Source: Lachnoanaerobaculum umeaense
Lineage (GTDB): Bacteria > Bacillota > Clostridia > Lachnospirales > Lachnospiraceae
Reading direction: 5' to 3'
Length of the DNA: 64,000 bases
NCBI RefSeq assembly: GCF_003589745.1
Contig: NZ_CP032364.1
Span: 992,001-1,056,000 of the forward strand
The position numbers and the translations under genes were made by a program. Positions 55,517-62,703 of the stretch are shown in pieces. The notes under the pieces were generated by a model. It was not told the DNA's origin and ran no database searches. It was given only the letters and a program-made list of their open reading frames with translations. Within the stretch, counting starts at the first letter, position 1, and each line of letters begins with the position of its first letter.

Positions 55517-57034
55517 ATGATTTTGTTAAAAGATGTTTCTTATGAATGGGAAGATGGGGAAGTTGCTTTAAAAAATATCAATCTTGAAATTAAAAAAGGT
55601 GAATTTGTTTTAATTTCAGGGAAAAGTGGAAGTGGTAAAAGCACTCTTGGAAGTGTAATGAATGGTCTTATTCCACATTATTATAAAGGCAAAATGCAAG
55701 GAGAAGCCTTTGTGTCAGGAAAAGATATAAGCAAATTATTACTTCATGAAATAGGGCATATTGTAGGGACTGTATTTCAAGATCCAAGAAGTCAGTTTTT
55801 CACGACAACGACAGATGAAGAAATAGCTTTTGGGCTTCAAACTATCTGCAAATCAAGAGATGAAATCAAACAGAGAGTAGAAGAAGTATATGCAGAGTTG
55901 GATATCCCGGAACTGAAAGGAAAATCTGTTTTTGAATTATCAAGCGGACAGAAACAAAAGATAGCTATTGCAAGCATCTATGCGATTAATCCGAAAGTTT
56001 TAATTTTAGATGAACCTTCAGCAAATTTGGATATGAAAGCAACATTTGACCTGTTTTTAATTTTGGAGAAATTAAAGAAAAAAGGAACAACGGTTGTTCT
56101 AATTGAACATCGTTTGTACTATGTAAAGTCTTTATTTGACCGTTTTCTTTTGATGAAAGATGGAGAAATTGCACAGGATTTGAGTCGGGAAGAAGTTATC
56201 CATCTTGAAGGGGAGTTTTGGGATGAAAATGGACTAAGAACTCTTGAATTAGAAGAATACAGGATAAGTGAGAAGAAATATTCTTATCAATTAAATGATG
56301 AAAGTATTAGTGGAAAAGGCTTGAAATTTTGTTACCCAAGTACAACTAAGGTTGGAAATAAGCAAAAACAGTACATCTTAAATTATCTTGATTTCAATAT
56401 GGAGTGCGGAAAAGCCATTGGTCTTATCGGCTTAAATGGTACCGGGAAAACTACCTTTGCAAGAGTGATTTCAGGACTTGAGAAGATAAAAGAGGGAAAA
56501 ATATGGGCAGGAAAAGATAAGTCTCTTAATCATAAAGATTTAATGGATATGTCATATTTTGTCTTTCAAGATTCAGACTATCAGTTGTTTTCGGAAAGTG
56601 TACTTGATGAAATGCTACTTGGTATGGAGGGTAAAGATAAAAAAGAAAATACCCAAAAGGCACAGTTTATTTTGAATGTACTTGGCTTAGACAAATACAT
56701 TGATAAGCATCCGTTTGCTTTATCAAGAGGAGAAAAACAAAGACTTACAATAGCTTGTGGAATGATGAAACAGGCAAAGATTTTCATCTATGATGAACCA
56801 ACATCAGGTTGTGATAAAGACTCAATGCTTTCAGTGGCAAAATTGATTGAAGAACAATTAAAAAATGGGACAACAGTTTTGGTGATAAGTCATGATTTTG
56901 AGTTTTTAGCAAACGCAGTGAGTGAGGTTGCGGTAATGGGAGATGGAAAAATAGAAACTGTTTTAGATATGAGTGAAAGTAATAAATTTCTCATATTAGA
57001 TAAGATGAGAGGAGGTAGAGAGCTTGTCAGATAG
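55517..57034 (+). CDS. ECF transporter ATPase, fused double ABC domains
   Basis: The ~505-residue protein starts at ATG 55517 behind CGAGG. It has two ABC ATPase domains: Walker A SGKSGSGKST with signature LSSGQKQK, and Walker A GLNGTGKTT with signature LSRGEKQR. It thus combines EcfA1 and EcfA2 in one chain. It should power uptake with the T and S proteins encoded next. It overlaps the T-component gene by 11 bp. Confidence 0.9.
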   Translation: MILLKDVSYEWEDGEVALKNINLEIKKGEFVLISGKSGSGKSTLGSVMNGLIPHYYKGKMQGEAFVSGKDISKLLLHEIGHIVGTVFQDPRSQFFTTTTDEEIAFGLQTICKSRDEIKQRVEEVYAELDIPELKGKSVFELSSGQKQKIAIASIYAINPKVLILDEPSANLDMKATFDLFLILEKLKKKGTTVVLIEHRLYYVKSLFDRFLLMKDGEIAQDLSREEVIHLEGEFWDENGLRTLELEEYRISEKKYSYQLNDESISGKGLKFCYPSTTKVGNKQKQYILNYLDFNMECGKAIGLIGLNGTGKTTFARVISGLEKIKEGKIWAGKDKSLNHKDLMDMSYFVFQDSDYQLFSESVLDEMLLGMEGKDKKENTQKAQFILNVLGLDKYIDKHPFALSRGEKQRLTIACGMMKQAKIFIYDEPTSGCDKDSMLSVAKLIEEQLKNGTTVLVISHDFEFLANAVSEVAVMGDGKIETVLDMSESNKFLILDKMRGGRELVR

Positions 57035-57728
57035 AAAAACTATAGATCCGAGAATAAAACTTACTCTACTTCCAATTGCCTCCTTTACGAGCTTTTTTAT
57101 AAGCGATACAATTCTACTTTTCGGACTGATTGCTTTTGCCTTTTCTCTGTATGTATACAGCAGCATGTGGAAAATAGCCTTACGCTTTATTTTGTTTTTT
57201 GTGCTTTTATACTGCATAGAGTTAGGGCTTGGAAAATTCCCGGAAGCAAGTATTGTATTTGCAATATATATGTTTATTTACTTTGCATCAAGAATGACCT
57301 TAATCGCTATGTTTGGTGGATATATAACAAAGACTACAAGTGTAAGTGAAATGCTGGAAGTGTTAAATAGAATGAAAGTACCAAGAAGCATTGGTATACC
57401 TTTTAGTGTTTTGCTTAGGTTTGTACCAACTATAAAAATAGAACTCAAGGCATTAAAAGAGAATATGAAGATTCGAGGAATTGTAACAAGCAGATTTTTC
57501 CCGTTGCTACATCCAATTAAATACATTGAATATACGCTTGTTCCGCTTTTAATGAGAATGATTAAAATTTCAGACGAATTGTCAGCTTCGGCACTTATTA
57601 GAGGACTTGATAGTGATGAGAAGAGGGTAACATTAACAGAATTGCGGTTTAGAAAAACAGACTTAATGATTGGATTATTAGGAGCTTTGATGATTGCTCT
57701 TGTGATAGTAATACAGAAAATTTATTAG
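57024..57728 (+). CDS. ECF transporter transmembrane (T) component
   Basis: The 234-residue membrane protein begins at TTG 57024 after GGAGG. It has DPRIKLTLLPIASFTSFF at the N-terminus and, in the cytoplasmic loop, coupling motifs of the Ala-Arg-Gly type (KENMKIRGI and SASALIRGLDS). It couples the ATPase to the S component. Its start lies within the ATPase gene, so the two are translationally coupled. Confidence 0.87.
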   Translation: MSDRKTIDPRIKLTLLPIASFTSFFISDTILLFGLIAFAFSLYVYSSMWKIALRFILFFVLLYCIELGLGKFPEASIVFAIYMFIYFASRMTLIAMFGGYITKTTSVSEMLEVLNRMKVPRSIGIPFSVLLRFVPTIKIELKALKENMKIRGIVTSRFFPLLHPIKYIEYTLVPLLMRMIKISDELSASALIRGLDSDEKRVTLTELRFRKTDLMIGLLGALMIALVIVIQKIY

Positions 57729-57737
57729 GAGACTTTT

Positions 57738-58322
57738 ATGAAAAACAAATTAAATGGTCGTGATTTTATTACAATCGGAATCTTTAATGCAATTGGAATT
57801 GTCATATACATGGCAGCCAGCTTTGCTATGGCAACAACAATTATTGGAGGATTTATTGCTTCAGGAGTTAGCTTTATGATAGCTGCTAACATTTATATTC
57901 TTATGGCTGTAAAAGTTAAAAAGAAGGGTGTATTTACGATATCAGGAACGCTTCTTGGTTTAATTGCGTTGTCAGGAGGACATTTACCTCATGCAGTCTT
58001 TGCTGTAATCGGTGGAATTATATGTGATTTGATTATAGGAAATTATGAGAGCAAGGGACGAATGATTATTGGATATGGGACATTTGCATTAGCAGATTTT
58101 TTAGGAACAGTAATTCCTGTAATTTTATTCGGAACAGCTTCTTTTGTGGAAAGAGCATCAAAATGGAAAATGAGCGAAGCGGGGATAAATGAAGCATTAT
58201 CTTATTTCAAAGTTTCGTGGGCAGTAGGATTTGGTTTTATAACTTTTATTCTTGCTTGCATAGGAGCATTTGTTGCAACAAGGATACTTAAAAAGCATTT
58301 TGAAAAAGCAGGAGTGATTTAA
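57738..58322 (+). CDS. MptD / Trep_Strep-family ECF substrate-binding (S) component
   Basis: The 194-residue membrane protein has about five hydrophobic segments: ITIGIFNAIGIVIYMAASFA, FIASGVSFMIAANIYILMAV and later ones. The GHLPHAVFAVIGGIICDLI stretch matches the MptD/Trep_Strep group of ECF S proteins, whose substrate is not defined. It ends the operon, which thus encodes a complete importer next to an exporter pair. Confidence 0.82.
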   Translation: MKNKLNGRDFITIGIFNAIGIVIYMAASFAMATTIIGGFIASGVSFMIAANIYILMAVKVKKKGVFTISGTLLGLIALSGGHLPHAVFAVIGGIICDLIIGNYESKGRMIIGYGTFALADFLGTVIPVILFGTASFVERASKWKMSEAGINEALSYFKVSWAVGFGFITFILACIGAFVATRILKKHFEKAGVI

Positions 58323-58372
58323 TCAATCTTTGTTTGTGAGGGAAAAATGGGTTAAACAATGGAGGTATTGCT

Positions 58373-58426
58373 ATGTATTATTTAGGGTCTGTTATTTACA
58401 TAGAAAAAAACAATATACCTTTTTGA
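58373..58426 (+). CDS. Possible 17-residue leader peptide
   Basis: ATG 58373 has a near-perfect GGAGGTATTGCT site but the frame ends after MYYLGSVIYIEKNNIPF. It may be a leader peptide or the stub of a lost ICE gene. It sits 50 bp after the ECF operon and before a terminator-like hairpin. Confidence 0.3.
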   Translation: MYYLGSVIYIEKNNIPF

Positions 58427-58490
58427 TACTGGTAATTATCATAAAAAATCAAATTTAAAATATAGGGAAAGAGCAAGTTTCTTTCATTTT

Positions 58491-58531
58491 AGAGGACTTC
58501 TTATGCTTAGATGCAGGAGTCCTCCTTTTTT
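58491..58531 (+). terminator. Terminator or attenuator before the sigma-like gene
   Basis: GAGGACT (58492-58498) pairs with AGTCCTC (58518-58524) and is followed by six T residues. It lies 40 bp before the sigma-like pseudogene, so it could end the transporter operon or attenuate the next transcript. Confidence 0.75.
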
Positions 58532-58571
58532 GCCTGAAAACAAGCAGACAAAAAAGAATGGAGGAAATAAA

Positions 58572-58981
58572 ATGCCAAAAGAATATTACCTTTATGTCAA
58601 CGGACAAAGGGTTAAAGTCAGCGAGCAGATATATAAAGTCTACTGGCGAGAAAAAGAACACGAAAAGTATTTAGAGCAGGTGGACAAGAAAAAACACTTG
58701 CTCTTTTTTCATCATTGGATCATGACGGACACTTTGTAGATAATATTGTCGATGAAAGTGTTGATGTAGAAAAGATTGTTGAAACACAGATGATGATTGA
58801 AGCCGTTAGAAATGCTATATCAAGACTTAATGCAGAAGAAAGAGATATTATTGAACGCTTGTATTTCAATGATGAAACGGTTCGTTCAGTGGCAAAGCTT
58901 AAAAGTATTACACATCCAGCCTTAATCAAAAGAAGAAACAAAATTCTTGAAAAGCTGAAAAAATTCATCGAAGAACTTTAA
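58572..58981 (+). pseudogene. Sigma-70-like regulator of conjugative elements, frameshifted
   Basis: MPKEYYLYVNGQRVKVSEQI starts behind GGAGG. The frame runs to KHLLFF and then leaves the family pattern (HHWIMTDTL). One base over, LDHDGHFVDNIVDESVDVEK continues to a sigma-70 region 4-like HTH (SRLNAEERDIIERLYF and SVAKLKSITHPALIKRR). The break falls in a run of six T (58694-58699) where seven would restore one ~136-residue gene. Such genes are standard parts of Tn1549-like and related clostridial ICEs. It is either a true pseudogene or a base-calling error. Confidence 0.78.
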
Positions 58982-58987
58982 AACTTC

Positions 58988-59047
58988 GGTAACCAAAGGG
59001 GTCAAATTTTCCTTATGTAAAGTGAAGGGGAGTTTGACCTCCGTTAC
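58988..59047. other. Large hairpin after the sigma-like gene
   Basis: GTAAC (from 58989) and GTTAC (59043-59047) close a stem whose inner arms are GGTCAAA (59000-59006) and TTTGACC (59033-59039) with further CCTT/AAGG pairing. No T-run follows. The rest of the gap to 59258 is AT-rich, with a TTGACA near 59126 and the ribosome site of the next gene. Confidence 0.6.
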
Positions 59048-59258
59048 TTTCTTGGGTAAGAGATATGCCTGCTTATGACAAATAGGAAAATGTAAAGAAA
59101 ACAATCCCTTTCAAATATTGCTCTTTGACAATTTAATAGACCAAGGTAGGACTTTATCATTTATGGCTTATACAAGTAAGTAGGGACTAATTCCAGAGTG
59201 GAAAAATATCCTAAAAGTGCTATAATATATTAAAATATTTTTTTGAAAAGGAGGTATT

Positions 59259-59909
59259 ATGCAGCTTTTAGACATAAAGAGAATGACTCACAGCATTCTT
59301 GAAAATCAAAACATAGAAAGCAGTTTTATCGAATATAAAAAGTCGGCAAATTTTAAAGATAAAATTCTAAAAACTGCTTGTGCCTTTGCCAATAACTATA
59401 TGAACAATGAGATTGGATTGTTGTTTGTTGGAATTGAAGAAGTTGACGATAAAGAAACGGGAGAAAAGGCAATTCCGAAAAGACCGATAGAGGGGATAAA
59501 AGAGTCTAAAGTTGAAGGGATTGAAAATGAATTAAAATCTCTTCTTTCCAATATCCATCCTAAAATAAACTACAATATTATTACGGACAAAATTGATGAT
59601 GAATATTATATTGTCGTTGCGGTAGAGAGTGGTAGTAACGGTCCGTTTCAAACAAGTGAAAGAGCAGAAAAAGATAAAGATATTCGATTAAAGGCAGGAA
59701 GATACATTAGAATCGGTAGAGATTCAAGACTACAAAATCCAACTGAAGAATTTGAGCTTTTGAAGAAATTTGCAAATTTTTCTTTTAGCTCCAATTTGAA
59801 TGATACAGCTACCATAGATGATTTAAGCTATGAATATATCAAGATGAGAACAAACAGCACCAAGAAGCCCATAAATAAAGGGTTTCGAGGTGCTTATTTT
59901 TGTTTTTGA
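59259..59909 (+). CDS. AlbA_2-domain protein, probably truncated
   Basis: The 216-residue protein has an AlbA_2 (Schlafen-type, divergent AAA-4) domain: SSFIEYKKSANFKDKILKTA, FANNYMNNEIGLLFVGIEEV, and KAGRYIRIGRDSRLQNPTEE. Relatives normally continue past the DDLSYEYIK segment into a helical and winged-helix C-terminus. Here the frame turns into KMRTNSTKKPINKGFRGAYF and stops 18 bp from the integrase gene. I infer that integration of the neighbouring element cut the gene. The family's role is poorly known, with regulator and defence functions suggested. Confidence 0.72.
   Translation: MQLLDIKRMTHSILENQNIESSFIEYKKSANFKDKILKTACAFANNYMNNEIGLLFVGIEEVDDKETGEKAIPKRPIEGIKESKVEGIENELKSLLSNIHPKINYNIITDKIDDEYYIVVAVESGSNGPFQTSERAEKDKDIRLKAGRYIRIGRDSRLQNPTEEFELLKKFANFSFSSNLNDTATIDDLSYEYIKMRTNSTKKPINKGFRGAYFCF
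59857..59906. other. Imperfect palindrome at the integrative-element edge (possible attL or terminator)
   Basis: GCACC (59857-59861) pairs with GGTGC (59889-59893), with inner GAA/TTC and CCC/GGG pairs, followed by a T-rich run. It lies between the disrupted AlbA_2 frame and the end of the integrase gene, where an attachment site is expected. It could equally be a terminator for the integrase side or the AlbA_2 gene. No second att copy is in the window. Confidence 0.4.
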
Positions 59910-59927
59910 TAATAAAATGATAATGTT

Positions 59928-60986
59928 TTATAAATTTTCCAACTTTTGGGCAAGTTCTTTTTGCTTGTTTGGGTAAAGGTGTGCATAAGTGTTCAGTGTC
60001 ATTTTAATGTCTGAATGGCCTAACCTGTTAGCGATTAGTAACGGGTTTTCTCCAATCTCAACCAATAAAGCAACATGTGAATGCCTAAAGTCGTGTATTC
60101 TCATGTGTGGCAAGCCTGCCAGCTTTAAATACTTATCTTTTTTATACTCTATGCTTTCCTTCCTGATGTTAAGAAGTGAGGCTGTGGCATCTGTATCAAG
60201 GCAATGTTCTTTATACTCTTTTATTTCATCTATTAGGAAGCTGGGAAGCGTTACAACTCTATTACTTGATTTTGTCTTTGGTGTTGTTGTTACATAGCTA
60301 CCTGCTGCATATCCTTTTGTTTTACTAATATGCAGCAGTTTATTATCAATGTCCACATCTCCAAATGTAAGGGCCATCAGTTCGCCACGCCTCAAACCGG
60401 CAAAGAATAATAAATCAAATATAACCTTATCCCTTATGTCTGTAATGTTAGATTTAAAGGCTTTGTACTGCTCCAGTGTTAAAAATATCTTTTCTTTTTT
60501 TGTATTATCTTTTAGAGCGTCAACCAATTTACAAGGGTTTGAACCTAAGCCGTAGTATTTGCAAGCGTAAGAAAGTATAGCCGATAAATTACGCAGTATA
60601 CCGTTTTTTGTTTCGGTGCTTAATGTGTCCCCTTGTTTCGGTTGTAAATTATTGAGCCATTCTCTTATCATATTGGGGGTAATATCATTTATTTGAGTTT
60701 CCCCAAAATATGGCAGTATATGGGAATGTATATTCTTTTCTTTTATATAATAGCTTGATAGCTTGTATTTAGCCTTGTAATCCTCTAGATATACATCTAA
60801 TAGAGTCTTAAACAATATTGTTGGCTGGTTACTGTAATGCTCCAAGAAATCACGCTCCCAGCTTTGGGCTTCTTTTTTTGTTGTAAAGCCTCTTTTAACC
60901 TTTTGTTTCTTATGACCTAAGTAATCTTTATAGTAGCAGGACACAAACCAAGATCCCTTTTTGTTATTATCTTTATAAACAGGCAT
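59928..60986 (-). CDS. Tyrosine-recombinase integrase
   Basis: The 352-residue integrase has an arm-type DNA-binding N-terminus (SWFVSCYYKDYLGHKKQKVK), a SAM-like core-binding domain and a catalytic domain with Arg in FAGLRRGELMAL, HxxR in IHDFRHSHVALL, His in LGHSDIKMTLNTYAHL and the nucleophile Tyr in TYAHLYP. All catalytic positions are present. It points toward the AlbA_2 gene, as integrases at the edge of prophages and ICEs usually do. Confidence 0.93.
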   Translation of the reverse strand: MPVYKDNNKKGSWFVSCYYKDYLGHKKQKVKRGFTTKKEAQSWERDFLEHYSNQPTILFKTLLDVYLEDYKAKYKLSSYYIKEKNIHSHILPYFGETQINDITPNMIREWLNNLQPKQGDTLSTETKNGILRNLSAILSYACKYYGLGSNPCKLVDALKDNTKKEKIFLTLEQYKAFKSNITDIRDKVIFDLLFFAGLRRGELMALTFGDVDIDNKLLHISKTKGYAAGSYVTTTPKTKSSNRVVTLPSFLIDEIKEYKEHCLDTDATASLLNIRKESIEYKKDKYLKLAGLPHMRIHDFRHSHVALLVEIGENPLLIANRLGHSDIKMTLNTYAHLYPNKQKELAQKLENL

Positions 60987-61432
60987 TTTCTTAATCCTCC
61001 AAAGTTTCCCGGCTATAGAGCTGTTAAGGAAATGCCGTATATAAGCGTATAAGGTCTATACACTTAATAGAACCGTTACAAAGAAAAAGAGTAACGGCAC
61101 TATTAAATATATAGGCTATTTTTTATTCTATGGTGTCTATTTTGAGTTTTAACAGAACAAAGGTATAAAAATAGGGCAGAAACCAAAAGCCGTTACAAAC
61201 GAAAATAAGGGGGTTGTGCGGCGTGGTACTTTAAGCGGACACCACATAAAAGTAGAATCTGCCCTTAAAGATAGTAACCACAGGGGCAGCCTACTAACTT
61301 TGTGAGTACCCTTTTATTCTGTAACGGCAAAATAAAACCAACATTTTCCAACATTTTTGAGGGGGTCGTTTGAAAGGGCAACCACACCATGACCATACTC
61401 TAAATATGGACGTGCTTTTTAGGCACATCCTT
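60987..61432. other. Noncoding region with CCGTTAC repeats and paired arms
   Basis: Four copies of CCGTTAC or its complement occur: 61073-61079 (+), 61091-61097 (-), 61190-61196 (+) and 61321-61327 (-). AGGGCAGA (61173-61180) can pair with TCTGCCCT (61258-61265), enclosing a GTGGT/ACCAC stem. GC content is higher than in neighbouring gaps. No ORF is convincing. It may hold integrase arm sites, attP-type sequence or a structured RNA. Confidence 0.5.
61006..61032. repeat. 27-bp direct repeat, copy 1
   Basis: TTCCCGGCTATAGAG followed by CTGTTAAGGAAA matches 62392-62418 with one mismatch. The two copies lie upstream of the integrase (minus) and upstream of the small DNA-binding gene at 62443. 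TTTCC/GGAAA ends could form a short stem. Confidence 0.8.
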
Positions 61433-62026
61433 TTATTGTTCGTCCGGATCTGTTCCCGGTAACGATATATCTTTGAATTTTAATATCCTATCCTCTATCC
61501 ATAACTTATATAGACTTTCAGGCATTGAACCATTTTCATACAGTGAATATACTTTTTGAAAATCTTCAAAAAAACCAATTATCGCAGAGTTAACGGTTTT
61601 TAAAACTCCTATGCTGTATGTATCATTTTTATTATATGGAGTACCGGCACTATTTGCCATTGTATATATCATTTCTCTTTCTTCAGGATCATTAACACAA
61701 TCTACATATTCTTTAAAAGTAGCTTTATTAATACTCATATTCCATATATTTTCAAGTTCTAATATTGGCACTAATGCCGCTAACATATCAGCATATGTTT
61801 TTATCTTTTTATTTTCGGGGTTTTCAATCCCTAACAACCAATTAGCGGATACATTAAAGCAATTAACTAGCTTATTTATTATAGTAATCGGTGGAGTTCT
61901 TACTCCGTTCTCATAGTATGACAAGGACGAGGGAGTTATCTCTAAGTATTTAGCTAATTCGTTTTGAGATACGTTATTATCAACTCTTATTTTTTTTAAT
62001 CTTTCGCCAAAAGTGATGTTTTCCAT
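61433..62026 (-). CDS. Phage-type repressor (XRE/CI-like)
   Basis: The ~197-residue protein starts at 62026 with AAAGGAGG nine bases upstream. The N-terminal HTH (FGERLKKIRVDNNVSQNELA, then KYLEITPSSLSYYENGVRTP) is followed by a C-terminal region without recognisable peptidase catalytic residues. It is divergent from the Cro-like gene across a 161-bp control region, the layout of a lysogeny switch. Confidence 0.88.
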   Translation of the reverse strand: MENITFGERLKKIRVDNNVSQNELAKYLEITPSSLSYYENGVRTPPITIINKLVNCFNVSANWLLGIENPENKKIKTYADMLAALVPILELENIWNMSINKATFKEYVDCVNDPEEREMIYTMANSAGTPYNKNDTYSIGVLKTVNSAIIGFFEDFQKVYSLYENGSMPESLYKLWIEDRILKFKDISLPGTDPDEQ

Positions 62027-62124
62027 GTAATGCCTCCTTTTATATATGTATATTAACACTTTTACAGAAAAAGAGCAACGAAATCGAATTAATAAACAAA
62101 AATACAATAAATTAACAAAAACGA

Positions 62125-62153
62125 TTGACACCTCATAAAATATATACTATAGT
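62125..62153 (+). promoter_or_regulatory. Early rightward promoter of the integrative element
   Basis: TTGACA (62125-62130) and TATAGT (62148-62153) are 17 bp apart, 35 bp before the Cro-like gene. The intergenic region contains repeated TAAACAAAAA and TTAACAAAAA strings that could be repressor half-sites; this is inference. Confidence 0.7.
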
Positions 62154-62187
62154 GAATATATAAACAAAAAAGAAAGGAGTTAAACAG

Positions 62188-62382
62188 ATGAGAATTGACA
62201 GGATTAAGTTTGCTCATGCTATGGTTGACAAAGATATGAGTGTATCTGTATTGGCAGAGCTTACAGGCTTATCAAGGGGGACTATAAGCGGCATTAAGTG
62301 CGGTAAAAGTTGCCTATATGAGACAGCCGAAAAGATAGCGGAAGTGCTAGGCGTAGAAGTTAAAGACATTAGAGAAAAATAA
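62188..62382 (+). CDS. Cro-like XRE-family regulator
   Basis: The 64-residue protein is almost only an HTH: FAHAMVDKDMSVSVLAELTG then LSRGTISGIKCGKSCLYETA and a short AEVLGVEVKDI tail. A strong AAAGGAG site precedes it. Position, size and divergence from the repressor fit a Cro-type protein. Confidence 0.8.
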   Translation: MRIDRIKFAHAMVDKDMSVSVLAELTGLSRGTISGIKCGKSCLYETAEKIAEVLGVEVKDIREK

Positions 62383-62391
62383 TTAACAGCA

Positions 62392-62418
62392 TTCCCGGCT
62401 ATAGAGTTGTTAAGGAAA
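62392..62418. repeat. 27-bp direct repeat, copy 2
   Basis: This copy of the 61006-61032 sequence has T in place of one C. It lies in the short gap between the Cro-like gene and the next small gene. Confidence 0.8.
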
Positions 62419-62442
62419 AATAAAAAGAAAGGAGCTTACAGA

Positions 62443-62691
62443 ATGGAAGAAAAGCAAAAGCAAGGTGACAGGGTGAGAAGCCAGGCCAATATTGACAGCA
62501 TAAGAGAGCGTACGCACTTAACCGCCGAAGATATAGCGTTTTTACTAAGTCGAAGTAGTAGCGTGGCCTATAAGATATTAAATGACCTAAACGCAGATCT
62601 AAAGTGTAAGGGCTTTTATATCGTAAAGGGCAGAGTACCAAAAAAGTACTTTTGTGATAAATTCGGGATACCTTACGAAAGCGTAAGTTAA
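62443..62691 (+). CDS. Small helix-turn-helix protein (Xis/Cox-like position)
   Basis: The ~82-residue protein starts at ATG 62443 after AAAGGAG. Its core (LTAEDIAFLLSRSSSVAYKI then LNDLNADLKCKGFYIVKGRV) resembles the short HTH proteins that select partner residues by a YKILxxLNxxLKxKG helix and end in VPKKYF. Many such proteins sit in integrative elements as excisionase-like or regulatory factors. The exact role cannot be assigned. Confidence 0.65.
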   Translation: MEEKQKQGDRVRSQANIDSIRERTHLTAEDIAFLLSRSSSVAYKILNDLNADLKCKGFYIVKGRVPKKYFCDKFGIPYESVS

Positions 62692-62703
62692 GAGGGTGAC
62701 AAT

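Noticed and set aside
58420..58571. Open frame (FDTGNYHKK and following residues) extending upstream of the sigma-like gene
   Set aside because: It crosses a terminator-like hairpin and has no start with a ribosome site; the family start at 58572 does.
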